A stretch of 64,000 nt of DNA from Betaproteobacteria bacterium (GCA_009927445.1 RFMZ01000212.1:1-64000); one strand, 5' to 3'. Positions 30,649-42,433 are shown, numbered from the stretch's first letter. Numbers and translations are program-made. Notes: generated from the sequence alone by a model not told the origin.

Positions 30649-33600
30649 CTACTTTTTTTCTGGCGAATTGATTAACGCCTTAGAACGAATCGTTTTAATA
30701 ATTTCCGGATCAATTGGCTGACCTTTTTGATCAAGAGGGATTACTTCTGGATCAGTCCAATTACCTTGGATTAAATAATCTGCTTCCAGAGCTCGGTTCA
30801 GACCACTGGTAAAAAGATATTGACCGACTAACACGCTAAAGCCAATGACTGGTGTCATCAAAAAATAGGCTGCAACTGATGTAGATGCCATATTCAGTCT
30901 GGGGTAGAGGGTTACTCTTAAATCCTGAGTTCCTCAAGCAGGTTGATTTGACCTCGCATAGCGATGCGGGCGAGAGTACTTAATAATTCAAAATCATCTG
31001 TTAAGAGTAGGCCATTCTTAAGTTGTCCTTTGGCAGAGATCAGGTCAAAGGGAGTACCTGGTGTGACTAACTCACCGATGCTGCCTTTGAGATTAAGGGT
31101 GGCAAATTTAAATAAGCTTTGAAAACTCAGAATGCCTAATAATTTTGCTACTCCGGGATCAACTTGTAAGATTTCCCCTTTTTTCATTTCAAAATTGAGG
31201 TTACCGCTCAGAGTTTTTTTATTAAAGTCCTGGGGTGGCCCTTGCCACAGGAGATTTCCTTTGAGGGAGCCCTCCCCATTTGACATGACCTTAGCATAGC
31301 CAAGTTCTTTGAGTAAAGCACCCCCATCTGGGGTGGTTATTTCAACTTGTAAGCTGGTTTGACCACTACCAATGGAAGTTTTCTGCCATTGTCCGGAGCC
31401 ATTTAAGTTCGCAAAACGGTTTTTAATCGTAAACGATTCGATATTCCAATTTTGGGGTTTGCCAAGGGCTTTTAACTTCAACTCACCGAGTTTTGTATTA
31501 CCGATAATGAGTTGATCAATTTTTAGATCTAGACTTGGCAGGGGGGATGCGGTGGAATTATTACCAATTGCAGTCACTTGAGCGCCCGATTTTACGACAG
31601 GCATTTCTGGATTAGGTATTTGTAATTTGATGAAGTTTGCTTCTATGGCACCTGTGGGCGCATCCGCGTTTTTGTCTTGAAAACGAACAGTACCCTCCAC
31701 AGATGGGGATATAAGATTCGCAAGCCATTGTCCATTAATCCGCTCGGCTTTTAGGCCAATATTTTCAAATTTATGGTTAGCAAGTAATAATGTTTTGACT
31801 TGGCCTTCAATTTTTCCTGTTGCCTCATCTGTTGCAACTGCGGTGATTTCGGAAGATTTTTGAGTGGTTTTTATTAACTCTGACCAAGCATCTAAATTAA
31901 TACTTGGCGTATCAAATTGAATCGAAAGCCCCTTGCTAGGTAAAACAGGAGTCAGATTGCCAATAGTTAAGCCATGTTTTTCAACTCGACGATCTTTATA
32001 AGTGCCAATTGAGTGGATTAAATCGCCGAGTTTAATTTGCCAATCGATACCTGTTGAAGTGGTAGTTAGATTGGGGGAGCTTGACGAGCTTGGAATATTT
32101 ACTTGGATAAAACCAAGACTTAAATTACCACTTTTTTTATAAATTGGATCTGGTAGATCCACGCTTAGTTGTTTAAGATCCACATTAAAATTAACCAAGG
32201 TTCGGTTCACATTTTTATTAATACTACCCTGATAATTAACCGGCCCTTGCCACTTCTTCCGGAGGGAATCTGGGGTTAAGAGGCCATCCTTGGGGAGCAG
32301 TTCTATGAGCCGACTTGATTCGATCTCACCAAAAATATCTAGGACTCCTTTGGTGGAGAGGTTATTTTTAATATTGATAGGACCGCCCAGCCAATTCCCC
32401 TGCAAGTCAATTGTTCTATAACTCGTCTCATCAATGATTAGTCGACCTTTGTTGACTAATCCAGAAGGAATTTCTTTCCATGTAATTAAATTATTTGTGA
32501 GGTTGAGATCAGCAACAACTTTCGTAGGGGTTTTAGAAGCAAAAGATTCAGTGATATCAACTTGTAAGCTCGCATCCCCACCAAAAGTAAAAGTTTGGAG
32601 TTCGTCTTTAAAGCCAGTGGCGACAGGCGATATTGCAAGATAGTTAGCCATATCATTAAGTTTGCCTTGCGCGATGCCAGAAACGTTTAAAACCGATGGA
32701 GATTGAGATAAATTCATGGTGGCTATAAAGTCCTTAGCAAGAATACTTTTGAATAAGCCGTTTGGGACTGTGACTTTGAGTGCGTCGTTACGAATCGAGA
32801 CAAGAGCATTTACTTGCGTAAAGGGCAACCACTCACCGTTGACTTTATTGCTTAGTGGTACTGGCGTAAAGGTAATATTTGAAAGATTAGCATCTAGCTC
32901 AAAAGTGCCAGGATGCTTTTTTGAAAATGGCAAATAATTTGGATCGCCTTGGATAGTGAGTTTGCCATTTTTGAGGGTTCCGGAGTTGATACTTTTGCTC
33001 AGATAGTCAAGCGTATTTGCTGGAATAACTTTTGGTAAATAGGACACAAAACTAATTGCATCCGCTTCTTTAATTTGCAAGTCTAAATTTAATTTGGGAG
33101 GAATTGATTTGGTCGCAGTGGTTAGCTGAAAGTTGGTCTGTAAATCGATATTTGCATTATTTGCAGTTAATTTTTCACTCTGAATTTCCCAAACATCATT
33201 TTTCTTAAGCCAAGATATTTTTCCTAGAATGCTATTGAGGGTAAGATTTTTTTCAGAAATAAACTGGCCAGCTTGTAGTTTGACATTCGAACTATTCAAA
33301 TCCAAAGAGCCTGTTGTGTCATTAGCCAGAAGATCTCCCGAAATTCCCTGAACTCCCGGAAAACTTTTAGAGGCTTCTTGCCAACCGATATTCGACACTT
33401 TGGCGCTAACTTCATAATGCGCTTGTGGCTTACTAATTGGATTAAATTGGGAAAATTGTGTTTTTTGTTTTTCCCACCGAACTTGAAGGTTATCAATTGC
33501 GCCACTAGGCTCAAATTTTTGAAATGTTTTTAGCCAGGCAAAGTTTAATGGCAAGCTTTGGGCAATTCTAGAAATTTGGCTTAAGGGGATATGCGGCGCA

Positions 33601-34670
33601 CTAGCAATAATCTGCTCTATTTCGTGAGTATCTTTTTGAAGTCCTAAGGTCACTTGTAGATCTTTTAATGAGTTTGGCGGCAGATTTGCCTGGCCAAAAA
33701 ATTGCCAGTCAAATTGTTTGGCGGTGATTGTTTCTTGTTTTCCTTGGGATTGGATAAGTAATTCAGTATTGAGTAGGCTGAGTTCAAGGGGGTTACTTTT
33801 TTTATCCCAATCGATTTGCAGATTCTTAGCATGAAGCGTTGCTTGGCCGTTAATTAAGCCACCTTCACCGATATCGATCGAACCAAAGCCGTTGATAAAA
33901 CCATCACCACGATGATTCGGATTTTTTGCAAGGTAGAGTAATCGGCGCACGCTCACCTGATCTAGTTGCCAATCAAATCGCCCAATCCAATTACGCCAAT
34001 TACTTTGCTTACTTGAAAATTGATGGGTGAACTGACCATTTAATTGAATCGCGTTTTGGGATTGACCGGAGTCCGCAATTAGGCGTATTTGGTGGTGGAG
34101 ATCTGTATTAGCGATGAATAAATCACGAATAAAAAAATCTAGATTAGTTGTTGACTCGAACTCATCTAAAACATGTATTTGAATATTTTGCGCTTGCAGG
34201 AGATTCTCACTCATAAACCACGGTAGAGTGGATGAGTCAGAGGATTGATTGATTGGTATTCCAGCGACACTCCAATCACCCTGAGGGTTACGATGCGTGT
34301 GAATCTTGATACCATGGGTACTTAACTCATAAAATCGTGGTGCGCCAGACCAAAGAGTATCCCAGCGAAAAATAGCAGAAAGATGCGGGACTAAAAGAAG
34401 GTCTTGTTCTAAGGTAAATTGCTCTGACGGGCTTTTTTTAAATCGAAGTTGGCGTATTTCTAGGCTTGGCCGCCAATTTTTCCAACCAGTTTGGATTTGT
34501 TCTAGCTCGATATCAACACCCAATTTATTGCCCATATATTGAGCAATTGTGGCTTGCTGAGAAGCCAACTGAGGCCAGATAAGGTATCGAAACACCACTT
34601 GGGTTAGAAGTAAATAAAGAAGGGCTGAGCCAAGATGAAATAACCAATTCGACGCAATAAAACGACCCAT
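30649..34670 (-). pseudogene. yhdP: YhdP-family AsmA-like envelope protein, split by a frameshift
   Basis: Very large envelope protein (TIGR02099/YhdP, AsmA superfamily). It has one N-terminal membrane helix (LFHLGSALLYLLLTQVVF) and a long periplasmic beta-rich body, thought in E. coli to move phospholipids to the outer membrane. The main frame (34670-30918) stops after GQINLLEELRI. The next 80-codon ORF (30649-30891) is its missing C-terminus. Adding one T to the TT at 30930-30931 (AA to AAA in the coding sense) gives LLEETQDLRVTLYPRLNMASTS and a 1340-residue protein. Only the last hundred residues are affected. Sequencing error or true truncation cannot be separated here. Confidence 0.9.
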
Positions 34671-34817
34671 TTAAAGGTTAAAGTATTGTCATGAGTTGGT
34701 GTGTTCACGTGTAAATTTTGGGGTTTCTATTGTTCAAATTATGGAACTATTATCCATTAATCAGATGAAAGACAGAAAGTTTTTGAGGATGTGTATAAAA
34801 GTTGTCACAATAGAGTA

Positions 34818-37589
34818 ATGGTAAGTAATATCAATCAAGCGAAGCAGTATTCAGAATTTCTGAGTCGTTGGCTAATAGCTAATCCAGAATGGGAAAATTG
34901 GCTTCTTCATAGAATCGCTCAGCCGATCGACCGGGAAGTTTTAAAAGGTATTTTTCAAGAGAATCTGGATGCTTTGCCGACTAGTCAACTGGCGGAGGAA
35001 AACTTTTGTTCGGCTTTACGGATTGCTCGTCAAAAAACGATGATGTATCTGGGTGTGCGAGATTTGACCGACCAGGCCAGTCTTTACGAGGTGATGCAAG
35101 GCATGTCGGATATGGCTGAGATAGCATTAGCTTACGCTAGTGATTATGCCAAACAGCAGATGCAAAATGATTATGGCTTGCCGTATTATCCGGATGGTAG
35201 CGAGATGAATATTTGGATCATCGGTATGGGTAAGTTAGGAGCTTGCGAGTTAAATGTGAGTTCCGATATCGATTTAATTTTTATTTATGATTCTGACGGC
35301 CAGACCACTGGCGGTGAAAAATCCCTGTCGCATCATGAGTGGTTTAGTCGCTTAGGGAAGCGAATCATTAAATATTTAAGTGAAATTACTGCCCAGGGCT
35401 TTGTTTTTCGGGTGGATATGCGTTTACGGCCGAATGGTGACTCTGGGCCTTTGGTGTGTAGTTTAGACATGTTGGAGGAATATTTTTTAGTACAGGGGCG
35501 GGAATGGGAGCGTTATGCCTGGATTAAAGCCCGTTTAGTTTATCCCTTAGGTATGAATCAGCAAAACAGCTTCCCACCGAGTTTAAATAGTTTGGTACGA
35601 TCTTTTATCTATCGTCGTTATTTAGATTACGGAATTATTAATTCGATTCGAAAATTACATAGCCAGATAAGACATGAGGCTAATTTAAGGTCACATCAGT
35701 TTCCTGATCGATCGGCGGATGTTAAATTAGGCAAGGGTGGAATTCGGGAGATTGAATTTTTAGCGCAAATGTTTCAGTTAATTCGCGGTGGGCAGGAGCC
35801 TATTTTACGATCCAGGTCTACCCTAGAAGTATTAAACAATTTAGGTAAATTAAAATTGATGGATGATGCTAGCGTATTAGCTCTTCAACAAGCCTATTAT
35901 TTTTTTAGAAAATTAGAGCATCGCTTGCAGTGGCGAAGTGACGCTCAAATTCACTATCTACCAACGGATCCTGCAGCGATCTTAAAGGTTTCGAATAGCA
36001 TGGGATTTGAACATGCCAGCGAATTTCACCACCAGTTATTGGCGCATCAGGAATTTGTGGCGAACGCCTTTGCACAGGCTTTTGTTTTGGATGGGCAAAG
36101 CCATGGATCGAGTTTGCAGGCAGAACTTGGGCATTTATCAATGTATCCCGAATTTTCCAAGCGCTTGGAGGGGATGCTGCAGACCAAGCGTTATGTTTTG
36201 GCAACTGAGGTAACGAAGGAAAATATTGAATGTATTCTTTTATATATTTTAGATCGGCAACCGCCGGTTGCGGAAAAAACCTTACTCAAAGTGATCAATT
36301 TTTTAGAAAGTATTTTCCGCAGAAGCTCATATATCTCTTTATTAAAAGAATACCCCATGGCATTGGATCGGGTTATACATCTTCTCGATTCTTCTGCTTG
36401 GGGGGCTGATTATGTCATTGCCCATCCACACTTACTGGATGAATTGATCCAAACACAAACAGAGTCCACGCCAGAGCAAGATCCTAATCAATATTGGTCG
36501 GAATGGGCGAAGCATTTACGCTTAAAACTAGATGAAGTATCTCAAGAAGATGGCGGTCAAGAGTTGATGTGGAATTTGTTACGAGATATGCATCATGCCG
36601 AAATCTTTAGAACTTTATTAGCGGATTTGGGGATCGGCGCTCAAGGGCGCTTGGCGGTGGAGTTAATTAGTGATCGTTTATCGTGTATGGCAGACATTAT
36701 TATGCAAGAAACCCTAACCCGTATTTGGCAATCGATGATGCAGTCTAAGCATTTAGAGATAGACTTTACGCAATCGGGTTTTGGTGTTATTGCCTATGGG
36801 AAGTTGGGTGGTAAAGAGCTTGGTTATGGTTCTGATTTAGATTTGGTGTTTATTTTTGATGACACCCAAGTTCAAAAACCATCGCATGAGATGGTGGAGT
36901 TATACATGAACTTAGCGCGGCGTCTCATTTCTTGGTTAACGACTGCAACCAGCTCAGGTGTGCTATTTGACATTGATACGCGGTTGCGTCCCAATGGTGT
37001 TGCTGGCCTGATGGTGAGTAGTTTATCTGCCTACGAAGCCTATCAGCGACGCGAAGGTGTTAACACTGCATGGGTATGGGAACATCAGGCTTTGACTCGG
37101 GCTCGGTTTTGTGCGGGGGATCACCGAATCGGAAAGCGTTTTGAAGAAATACGAAGTGAGGTGTTATCTTTATACAGAGATCCAAAGAGCTTGCGTCAGG
37201 AGATCTTGGCCATGCGGGAAAAATTACATGCTGGGCATCCTAATCGATCGGACCATTTTGATTTGAAGCATGACTCTGGAGGGATGGTTGATATTGAATT
37301 TATGACGCAATATTTAGTTCTAGCTTGGGCTTATCGTTATCCCAGTTTAGTCGCTAATGTGGGGAATATTGCGCTCTTAGGGATAGCCGCTCGGGTTGGC
37401 TTAATTGATGCGTCGTTATCTGACCGAGTAGCGCAGGCCTATCGTGACTTACGTAAAAGGCAACACGAGTTACGCTTAGAGGGTAAGCAAATTGCGCGCG
37501 TGGAGCCTAACGAAATAACTGAGCCAATTCTGTTAGCCAGGGATGCTGTCAGAGAATTGTGGCAAGAAGTCATGCAGCCTGCACTTTAA
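34818..37589 (+). CDS. glnE: glutamine synthetase adenylyltransferase/deadenylase GlnE
   Basis: Bifunctional regulator of glutamine synthetase, which it adenylylates or deadenylylates in response to PII and glutamine. Two nucleotidyltransferase domains are seen: GMGKLGACELNVSSDIDLIFIYD in the N-terminal half and AYGKLGGKELGYGSDLDLVFIFD in the C-terminal half, each followed by a helical domain. The ATG at 34818 gives 923 residues; a GTG at 34791 adds nine, and ribosome sites are weak at both. Tail-to-tail overlap with recN by four bases (TTAA gives both stops). Confidence 0.97.
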   Translation: MVSNINQAKQYSEFLSRWLIANPEWENWLLHRIAQPIDREVLKGIFQENLDALPTSQLAEENFCSALRIARQKTMMYLGVRDLTDQASLYEVMQGMSDMAEIALAYASDYAKQQMQNDYGLPYYPDGSEMNIWIIGMGKLGACELNVSSDIDLIFIYDSDGQTTGGEKSLSHHEWFSRLGKRIIKYLSEITAQGFVFRVDMRLRPNGDSGPLVCSLDMLEEYFLVQGREWERYAWIKARLVYPLGMNQQNSFPPSLNSLVRSFIYRRYLDYGIINSIRKLHSQIRHEANLRSHQFPDRSADVKLGKGGIREIEFLAQMFQLIRGGQEPILRSRSTLEVLNNLGKLKLMDDASVLALQQAYYFFRKLEHRLQWRSDAQIHYLPTDPAAILKVSNSMGFEHASEFHHQLLAHQEFVANAFAQAFVLDGQSHGSSLQAELGHLSMYPEFSKRLEGMLQTKRYVLATEVTKENIECILLYILDRQPPVAEKTLLKVINFLESIFRRSSYISLLKEYPMALDRVIHLLDSSAWGADYVIAHPHLLDELIQTQTESTPEQDPNQYWSEWAKHLRLKLDEVSQEDGGQELMWNLLRDMHHAEIFRTLLADLGIGAQGRLAVELISDRLSCMADIIMQETLTRIWQSMMQSKHLEIDFTQSGFGVIAYGKLGGKELGYGSDLDLVFIFDDTQVQKPSHEMVELYMNLARRLISWLTTATSSGVLFDIDTRLRPNGVAGLMVSSLSAYEAYQRREGVNTAWVWEHQALTRARFCAGDHRIGKRFEEIRSEVLSLYRDPKSLRQEILAMREKLHAGHPNRSDHFDLKHDSGGMVDIEFMTQYLVLAWAYRYPSLVANVGNIALLGIAARVGLIDASLSDRVAQAYRDLRKRQHELRLEGKQIARVEPNEITEPILLARDAVRELWQEVMQPAL

Positions 37590-39247
37590 CCAAGTAACTC
37601 ACGCGCATGTCTTCGGGTCGTTGGTGTGATTGCAGCGCCGCCCAGCATACGGGCGATTTCTTCAACACGTTCTGGTCGGCTTAAGACTTCAATTTCACTG
37701 TGCGTTTGGTGTTCTGTTGAGACCTTTTTAACACGCCATTGGTTATCGCCCTGTGAGGCGACTTGGGGTAAATGGGTTACACACAGTACTTGACGCGTTT
37801 GCCCTAGTTTTTTGAGTAAGCCACCTACTGTTTGGGCCACTACCCCGCCGATACCAGCATCAACTTCGTCAAAAATGAGCGTTGGAACCGAGCTGGCTGA
37901 ACTTGCAATGACTGCAATGGCTAGGCTAATTCTGGCAAGTTCACCTCCGGAGGCGACCTTCGCAATGGCTTTGGGTTGAACCCCAGGGTGTCCGGCTACT
38001 AAAAATTCCACCTGTTCTAGCCCGAATGCATTGCCTGCGCTTGGGGTAAGTGCCACTTCAAATTGACCGCCAGACATGGCCAGATCTTGCATTGCAGCGG
38101 TTACTGAATGGGCCAATTCTTGAGCAGCTTTTTGGCGTTTTTTGGACAAGTCTTGAGCGTACTTATTAAAGAGTTCTTGCGCTATTTGAGACTCTTGCTC
38201 TAGCGCTGAAATATTTTGGGAAGCTTCGAGGACTAGCAGTTTTTCTTGTAAGTCTTGCCAAATAGTTGGAAGGTCTTGGGCTGAACAATGAAATTTTTTA
38301 GAAAGGCGATAGTAAGATTGCAACCGCTCCTCGACTTCGGCTAGCCGATCGGGATCAAGATCTAATTTTTGTAAATAGCGATTAATACTATGAACTGCAT
38401 CACTGATTTGGATTGCTGCAGGCTCTAGAGCTTCTTTAGCATCTTGTAAAGAGGTATCCATATCAACCAAATCATCTAAAATATTTTGCGCTTTGGCTAA
38501 TTGGTCTAGTAATGCCTGGTCACCATCACTAAGAAGGTTGATTAGTGCTTGCGTACCATCAATTAAAGCAGCTGCATTAGCAAGTCGGCTATGCTCTTTT
38601 TGAATCTCATCCCATTCGCCTGGCAAGGGTTTTAATGTTTGGAGTTCTTCTAATTGCCACCGCAATCTTTCTTGCTCTTGGAGTAATTGCGTGCCCGCCT
38701 CTTTGGCACGCAGTAACTTTTTTTCGATCGAGTGCCAATGTTGATAGGATTTGGAGACTAGAAGAGTTAACTCAGATAATTGGGCATGGCGATCTAAAAG
38801 ATCACGTTGTGCGCCGGGTTTTAAGAGGAGTTGATGTTGGTGTTGTCCGTGGATATCGACTAATTGTTCTGCGATTTCGCGCATTTGGGTAAGTGTTGCA
38901 CTACTACCATTGATATAGGCTTTAGTCCGCCCATGTGTTTCGATGATCCTTTTTAGCTGTAGGCTTTTTCCATCTTCCTCGATGGGAAATCCAGCTTCTG
39001 TAAGCCACAGTGTGATGGGGGATAAAATGGCACTAGCAATATAAAAAGTGGCACAAATTTCTGAGCGATCACAACCCTCTCGAATTTGGCTAACATCAGC
39101 CCGCTCACCCATCGTCAGGGAAAGAGCATCTAGTAAGATTGACTTACCCGCACCTGTTTCACCGGTAAGTACAGTAAAGCCAGGGCCCATCTCTAATTCT
39201 AGTTGATGGACAATAACAAAATCACGAATATCAAGACGTTGCAACAT
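37586..39247 (-). CDS. recN: DNA repair protein RecN
   Basis: 553-residue SMC-like ATPase active in double-strand break repair. The N-terminal half has Walker A TGETGAGKSILLDALSL, the middle is a long coiled coil, and the C-terminal half has ASGGELARISLAIAV (signature) and LIFDEVDAGIGG (Walker B). Follows nadK on the same strand by three bases, the standard nadK-recN order of Betaproteobacteria. SOS control is usual for recN elsewhere, but I see no clear LexA box. Confidence 0.97.
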   Translation of the reverse strand: MLQRLDIRDFVIVHQLELEMGPGFTVLTGETGAGKSILLDALSLTMGERADVSQIREGCDRSEICATFYIASAILSPITLWLTEAGFPIEEDGKSLQLKRIIETHGRTKAYINGSSATLTQMREIAEQLVDIHGQHQHQLLLKPGAQRDLLDRHAQLSELTLLVSKSYQHWHSIEKKLLRAKEAGTQLLQEQERLRWQLEELQTLKPLPGEWDEIQKEHSRLANAAALIDGTQALINLLSDGDQALLDQLAKAQNILDDLVDMDTSLQDAKEALEPAAIQISDAVHSINRYLQKLDLDPDRLAEVEERLQSYYRLSKKFHCSAQDLPTIWQDLQEKLLVLEASQNISALEQESQIAQELFNKYAQDLSKKRQKAAQELAHSVTAAMQDLAMSGGQFEVALTPSAGNAFGLEQVEFLVAGHPGVQPKAIAKVASGGELARISLAIAVIASSASSVPTLIFDEVDAGIGGVVAQTVGGLLKKLGQTRQVLCVTHLPQVASQGDNQWRVKKVSTEHQTHSEIEVLSRPERVEEIARMLGGAAITPTTRRHARELLG

Positions 39248-39250
39248 GAT

Positions 39251-40150
39251 CTAAAAAGACGAAGGATATTCGTTCCAATGTAATTTTTCTCGCAGGGTGC
39301 GATAGTCACTATGGCCTTGTGGGTGCAAGATAGTGATTGTTTTGGAGGATTTATTGACCACTACCATGTCGCCAGTTTGGAGGACTGCCATGGATTGCAT
39401 ATCAAAATGAACACTGGCATCTTTGCCACTAATAATCGTTATTCCGATCAGAGCGTCGCCGGGCAGAACAATTGGCCGATTGGATAGCGCATGAGGAGCA
39501 ACTGGCGCTAAAACAATACCAAATACCCGTGGATGCAGGATTGGTCCACCGGCAGATAGGCTATAAGCCGTAGAGCCAGTTGGAGTTGAAACAATGAGAC
39601 CATCAGAACGTTGGTTATACATAAAACTATGATTCACATCAACTGCTAGCTCAACCATCCCTGAAATGCTAGATCGGCTGATGACCACATCATTGAGGGC
39701 TAGACCTTGATGACTAATAACACCATTACGAATGACAGATGCCTCGAGCAAAAAACGCTCATCTGATTCAAAATTTCCCTGAATAATGCCAGGCAGGATC
39801 GTTGACATTTCATTTAATGGGATATCTGTCATATACCCAAGCCGTCCCATATTAATTCCGACTAGGGGGATATTCTTCCCGGCAATTTGTCGCCCTACTC
39901 CGATGAGAGTACCATCACCACCAATGGAGATGACCATATCGATCTTGTCTGAGAAATCAGTAATCGCAAGAGCCGGAAGATTACTCTGCCCAAGATGAAG
40001 AGCTGTTTCTTGTTCTAGACTAACATGGCAACCTAGATCCTCGAGCACTTCGGTAATTTCTTTTAGGATTCGACCAATGGCATCGCCCTGTAATTTACCG
40101 ACTAGGGCAATGCGTTCAAACCGATTAGGAAGATTATTTTCTTTTGACAT
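39251..40150 (-). CDS. nadK: NAD kinase NadK
   Basis: Phosphorylates NAD+ to NADP+ with ATP. The catalytic GGDGTLIGVGR and the NMGRLGYMTD segment are present, as is the C-terminal STPTGSTAYSLSAGGP. I start it at the ATG at 40150 (MSKENNLPNRFERIALVG, 299 residues), the usual family length; the track start adds 41 residues that overlap the divergent hrcA. Supplies NADP(H), as do the pnt genes of this window. Head-to-head with hrcA. Confidence 0.96.
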   Translation of the reverse strand: MSKENNLPNRFERIALVGKLQGDAIGRILKEITEVLEDLGCHVSLEQETALHLGQSNLPALAITDFSDKIDMVISIGGDGTLIGVGRQIAGKNIPLVGINMGRLGYMTDIPLNEMSTILPGIIQGNFESDERFLLEASVIRNGVISHQGLALNDVVISRSSISGMVELAVDVNHSFMYNQRSDGLIVSTPTGSTAYSLSAGGPILHPRVFGIVLAPVAPHALSNRPIVLPGDALIGITIISGKDASVHFDMQSMAVLQTGDMVVVNKSSKTITILHPQGHSDYRTLREKLHWNEYPSSF

Positions 40151-40168
40151 ATACTGATTAAACCATAG

Positions 40169-40197
40169 CAAAGGTGCTCTTTCAAATGATACCTTTG
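40169..40197. promoter_or_regulatory. inverted repeat between nadK and hrcA
   Basis: CAAAGGT (40169-40175) and ACCTTTG (40191-40197) are perfect inverted repeats with 15 bases between, in the short divergent region of nadK and hrcA. A possible hrcA promoter, TTGACC (40195-40200) with TAAAAT 19 bases on, starts within the right arm. The element could be an operator or chance; no CIRCE is present here. Confidence 0.3.
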
Positions 40198-40235
40198 ACC
40201 GTGTTGTAGGGGGAATGGTTAAAATCTTATATATT

Positions 40236-41273
40236 ATGGACAAAAGAGCCCACGAACTTCTTAAAACACTCATTGAAAGATATATATCTGAGGGTCATCC
40301 TGTTGGCTCTAGGACTCTTTCAAGGCATTCTGGGCTGGATTTATCTGCTGCAACCATACGCAATGTGATGGCGGATCTTGAGGAGATGGGCTTTGTAACA
40401 AGTCCGCATACTTCAGCTGGACGAATTCCTACCCCTCGGGGATATCGGCTTTTTGTCGATACGATGCTGACTATTCGGCCATTAGAGGACATTGCTGCGC
40501 GCGAGGCCTCTGATGAGATTCAGCCAGATTCACCAAAGCGGGTTATTGCGGCGGCGGCTCATGTTTTATCGAATCTTTCCACTTTTGCTGGGGTAGTGAT
40601 GAGTCCGAAGAGGACTCAAATATTTAAACAAATTGAATTTTTACGCTTATCTGAAAAGCGTATTCTATTAATATTAGTATCCCCACAGGGCGACGTTCAA
40701 AATCGGATATTACTCACTTCCCAAGATTACACCCCCTCCCAACTGATAGAGGCTAGTAACTATATTAATTCCCATTATGCTGGGCTTGACTTTGAGTCGG
40801 TTCGAATGCGTTTACGTCATGAGTTGGATGGTTTAAGAGCGGACATTAGTGCTTTAATGAGTCAAGCGGTCCAAGCTAGCTCTAGTACTTTACAAGAGCC
40901 TCAAGATGGCATGGTTATTTCTGGCGAGAAAAAACTCCTGGAAGTTGGTGAATTAGTTTCTGATATGGACAAGATCAAGCGTTTATTTCAAGTATTTGAG
41001 CAACGGACGAGTTTGATGCAGTTATTAGATATTTCTAGCCGAGCGGATGGCGTTCAGATTTTTATTGGGGGCGAAAGCGCCTTAGTGCCTTTAGATGACA
41101 TGGCTGTAATTACTGCACCTTACAGTGTAGACGGCGTTGTGGTTGGGACCTTGGGGGTCATTGGACCCACCCGGATGGCGTATGAACGTGTGATTCCAAT
41201 CGTTGATATTACGGCCAAATTATTATCCAGCGCACTGAGTCAGCAAGACTATTCCAAGGTTACACATGAATAA
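40236..41273 (+). CDS. hrcA: heat-inducible transcription repressor HrcA
   Basis: 345-residue repressor of class I heat-shock genes that binds CIRCE elements. The N-terminal winged helix domain reads [27 protein letters not shown], with [20 protein letters not shown] as recognition helix region. The C-terminal GAF-like domain contains [18 protein letters not shown]. The start MDKRAHELL is conserved, so I prefer 40236 over 40215, although neither has a well-placed ribosome site. The only CIRCE in this window is before groES. Overlaps hemH by eight bases. Confidence 0.96.
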   Translation: MDKRAHELLKTLIERYISEGHPVGSRTLSRHSGLDLSAATIRNVMADLEEMGFVTSPHTSAGRIPTPRGYRLFVDTMLTIRPLEDIAAREASDEIQPDSPKRVIAAAAHVLSNLSTFAGVVMSPKRTQIFKQIEFLRLSEKRILLILVSPQGDVQNRILLTSQDYTPSQLIEASNYINSHYAGLDFESVRMRLRHELDGLRADISALMSQAVQASSSTLQEPQDGMVISGEKKLLEVGELVSDMDKIKRLFQVFEQRTSLMQLLDISSRADGVQIFIGGESALVPLDDMAVITAPYSVDGVVVGTLGVIGPTRMAYERVIPIVDITAKLLSSALSQQDYSKVTHE

Positions 41274-42393
41274 CCGCCTAATTGATCCGAATTTGGCGCA
41301 TGCCAAAGCCTCTAAAGTTGGCATTTTATTAGTCAATTTAGGCACACCTGCTGCCCCAACAGCGCAAGCAGTTCGGCCATATTTAAAGGAGTTCTTGTCA
41401 GACCCGCGCGTGGTTGAGGTCCCTAAACTGATCTGGTGGATTATCTTGAATGGAATTATTTTACCGATTCGTTCTGGAGCTTCTGCAAAAAAATATGCCA
41501 GTGTTTGGATAGATGGGCCAAATGGCGGCTCACCTTTGATGGTACATACCAGAAATCAAGCTAAGGCTTTGCAAGCGGCTTTTCGAAAAGACGCAAAAAC
41601 AGCTGATATGGAAGTTGCTATGGCGATGCGCTATGGCCAACCTTCGATAGCTCAGGTCATGGCTGAAATGGACCAGCAAGGGGTCGATCGGTTGCTAATT
41701 TTACCTTTATATCCGCAGTATTCTGCAACCACAACCGCTTCTAGTTTTGACGAAGTTTTTAGAGTTCATCAGACCATGCGTAATCCACCAGCGCTCCGAA
41801 CCATTAAGCATTATCACGATCATCCCTCGTATATTCATTCTTTAAAGGTACAGGTTGAGAATTACTGGTCTAAGCATGGCAAGCCAAATTTTGCAAAGGG
41901 GGATCGTTTACTACTATCCTTTCATGGCGTACCCAAGCGAACTCTTGACTTTGGGGACCCGTATCATTGCGAATGTCATAAAACAGGGCGTTTATTACGA
42001 GAGGCTTTAGGTTTAAATGACCAAGAAGCCATTTTGAGTTTTCAGTCTCGCTTTGGGAAAGCGGAATGGTTAAAACCTTACACAGCGCCATTATTAGAAA
42101 GCTTAGGTAATGCAAAAACTGCTCGCTTAGATATTTTTTGCCCTGGATTTCCTGCAGATTGTTTAGAAACCTTAGAGGAAATCGCCATGGAAGGTAAAGA
42201 AATCTTCCAGCATGCTGGCGGGGGCGCCTACCATGCCATCCCTTGCCTCAATGACGAGGTGGTTTGGCTAAACGCGTTGCACCAAATTGCGACAGAGAAT
42301 ATTGCGGGTTGGGGTTTAGTGCCAAGTTTAGATACAGAAATACAAAATCGACTAGAACTAGCTAAAAAGGCGTTAGCGCGTTTAACGTCGTAG
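41266..42393 (+). CDS. hemH: ferrochelatase HemH
   Basis: 375-residue enzyme that inserts Fe2+ into protoporphyrin IX, the last step of haem synthesis. [16 protein letters not shown] starts the domain; [23 protein letters not shown] contains the catalytic His, and [16 protein letters not shown] the conserved Glu motif. Starts inside the hrcA end (eight-base overlap), so the two are coupled. The hrcA-hemH-grpE-dnaK-dnaJ order is typical of Burkholderiales. Confidence 0.97.
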   Translation: MNNRLIDPNLAHAKASKVGILLVNLGTPAAPTAQAVRPYLKEFLSDPRVVEVPKLIWWIILNGIILPIRSGASAKKYASVWIDGPNGGSPLMVHTRNQAKALQAAFRKDAKTADMEVAMAMRYGQPSIAQVMAEMDQQGVDRLLILPLYPQYSATTTASSFDEVFRVHQTMRNPPALRTIKHYHDHPSYIHSLKVQVENYWSKHGKPNFAKGDRLLLSFHGVPKRTLDFGDPYHCECHKTGRLLREALGLNDQEAILSFQSRFGKAEWLKPYTAPLLESLGNAKTARLDIFCPGFPADCLETLEEIAMEGKEIFQHAGGGAYHAIPCLNDEVVWLNALHQIATENIAGWGLVPSLDTEIQNRLELAKKALARLTS

Positions 42394-42407
42394 TTTGAGT
42401 CTCTTGC

Positions 42408-42433
42408 CAAGTAATTTTTTTCCAAATTACTTG
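42408..42433. repeat. 10-bp perfect hairpin after hemH
   Basis: CAAGTAATTT (42408-42417) and AAATTACTTG (42424-42433) form a perfect AT-rich hairpin with a six-base loop, 14 bases after the hemH stop. No U-run follows, so it is not a standard terminator. It overlaps the -35 of the candidate sigma32 promoter of grpE (CTTGAAA, 42430-42436). Confidence 0.5.

Noticed and set aside
30649-30891. Independent small membrane protein of 80 residues
   Set aside because: It continues the YhdP family sequence once one base is restored upstream, so it is the tail of yhdP.
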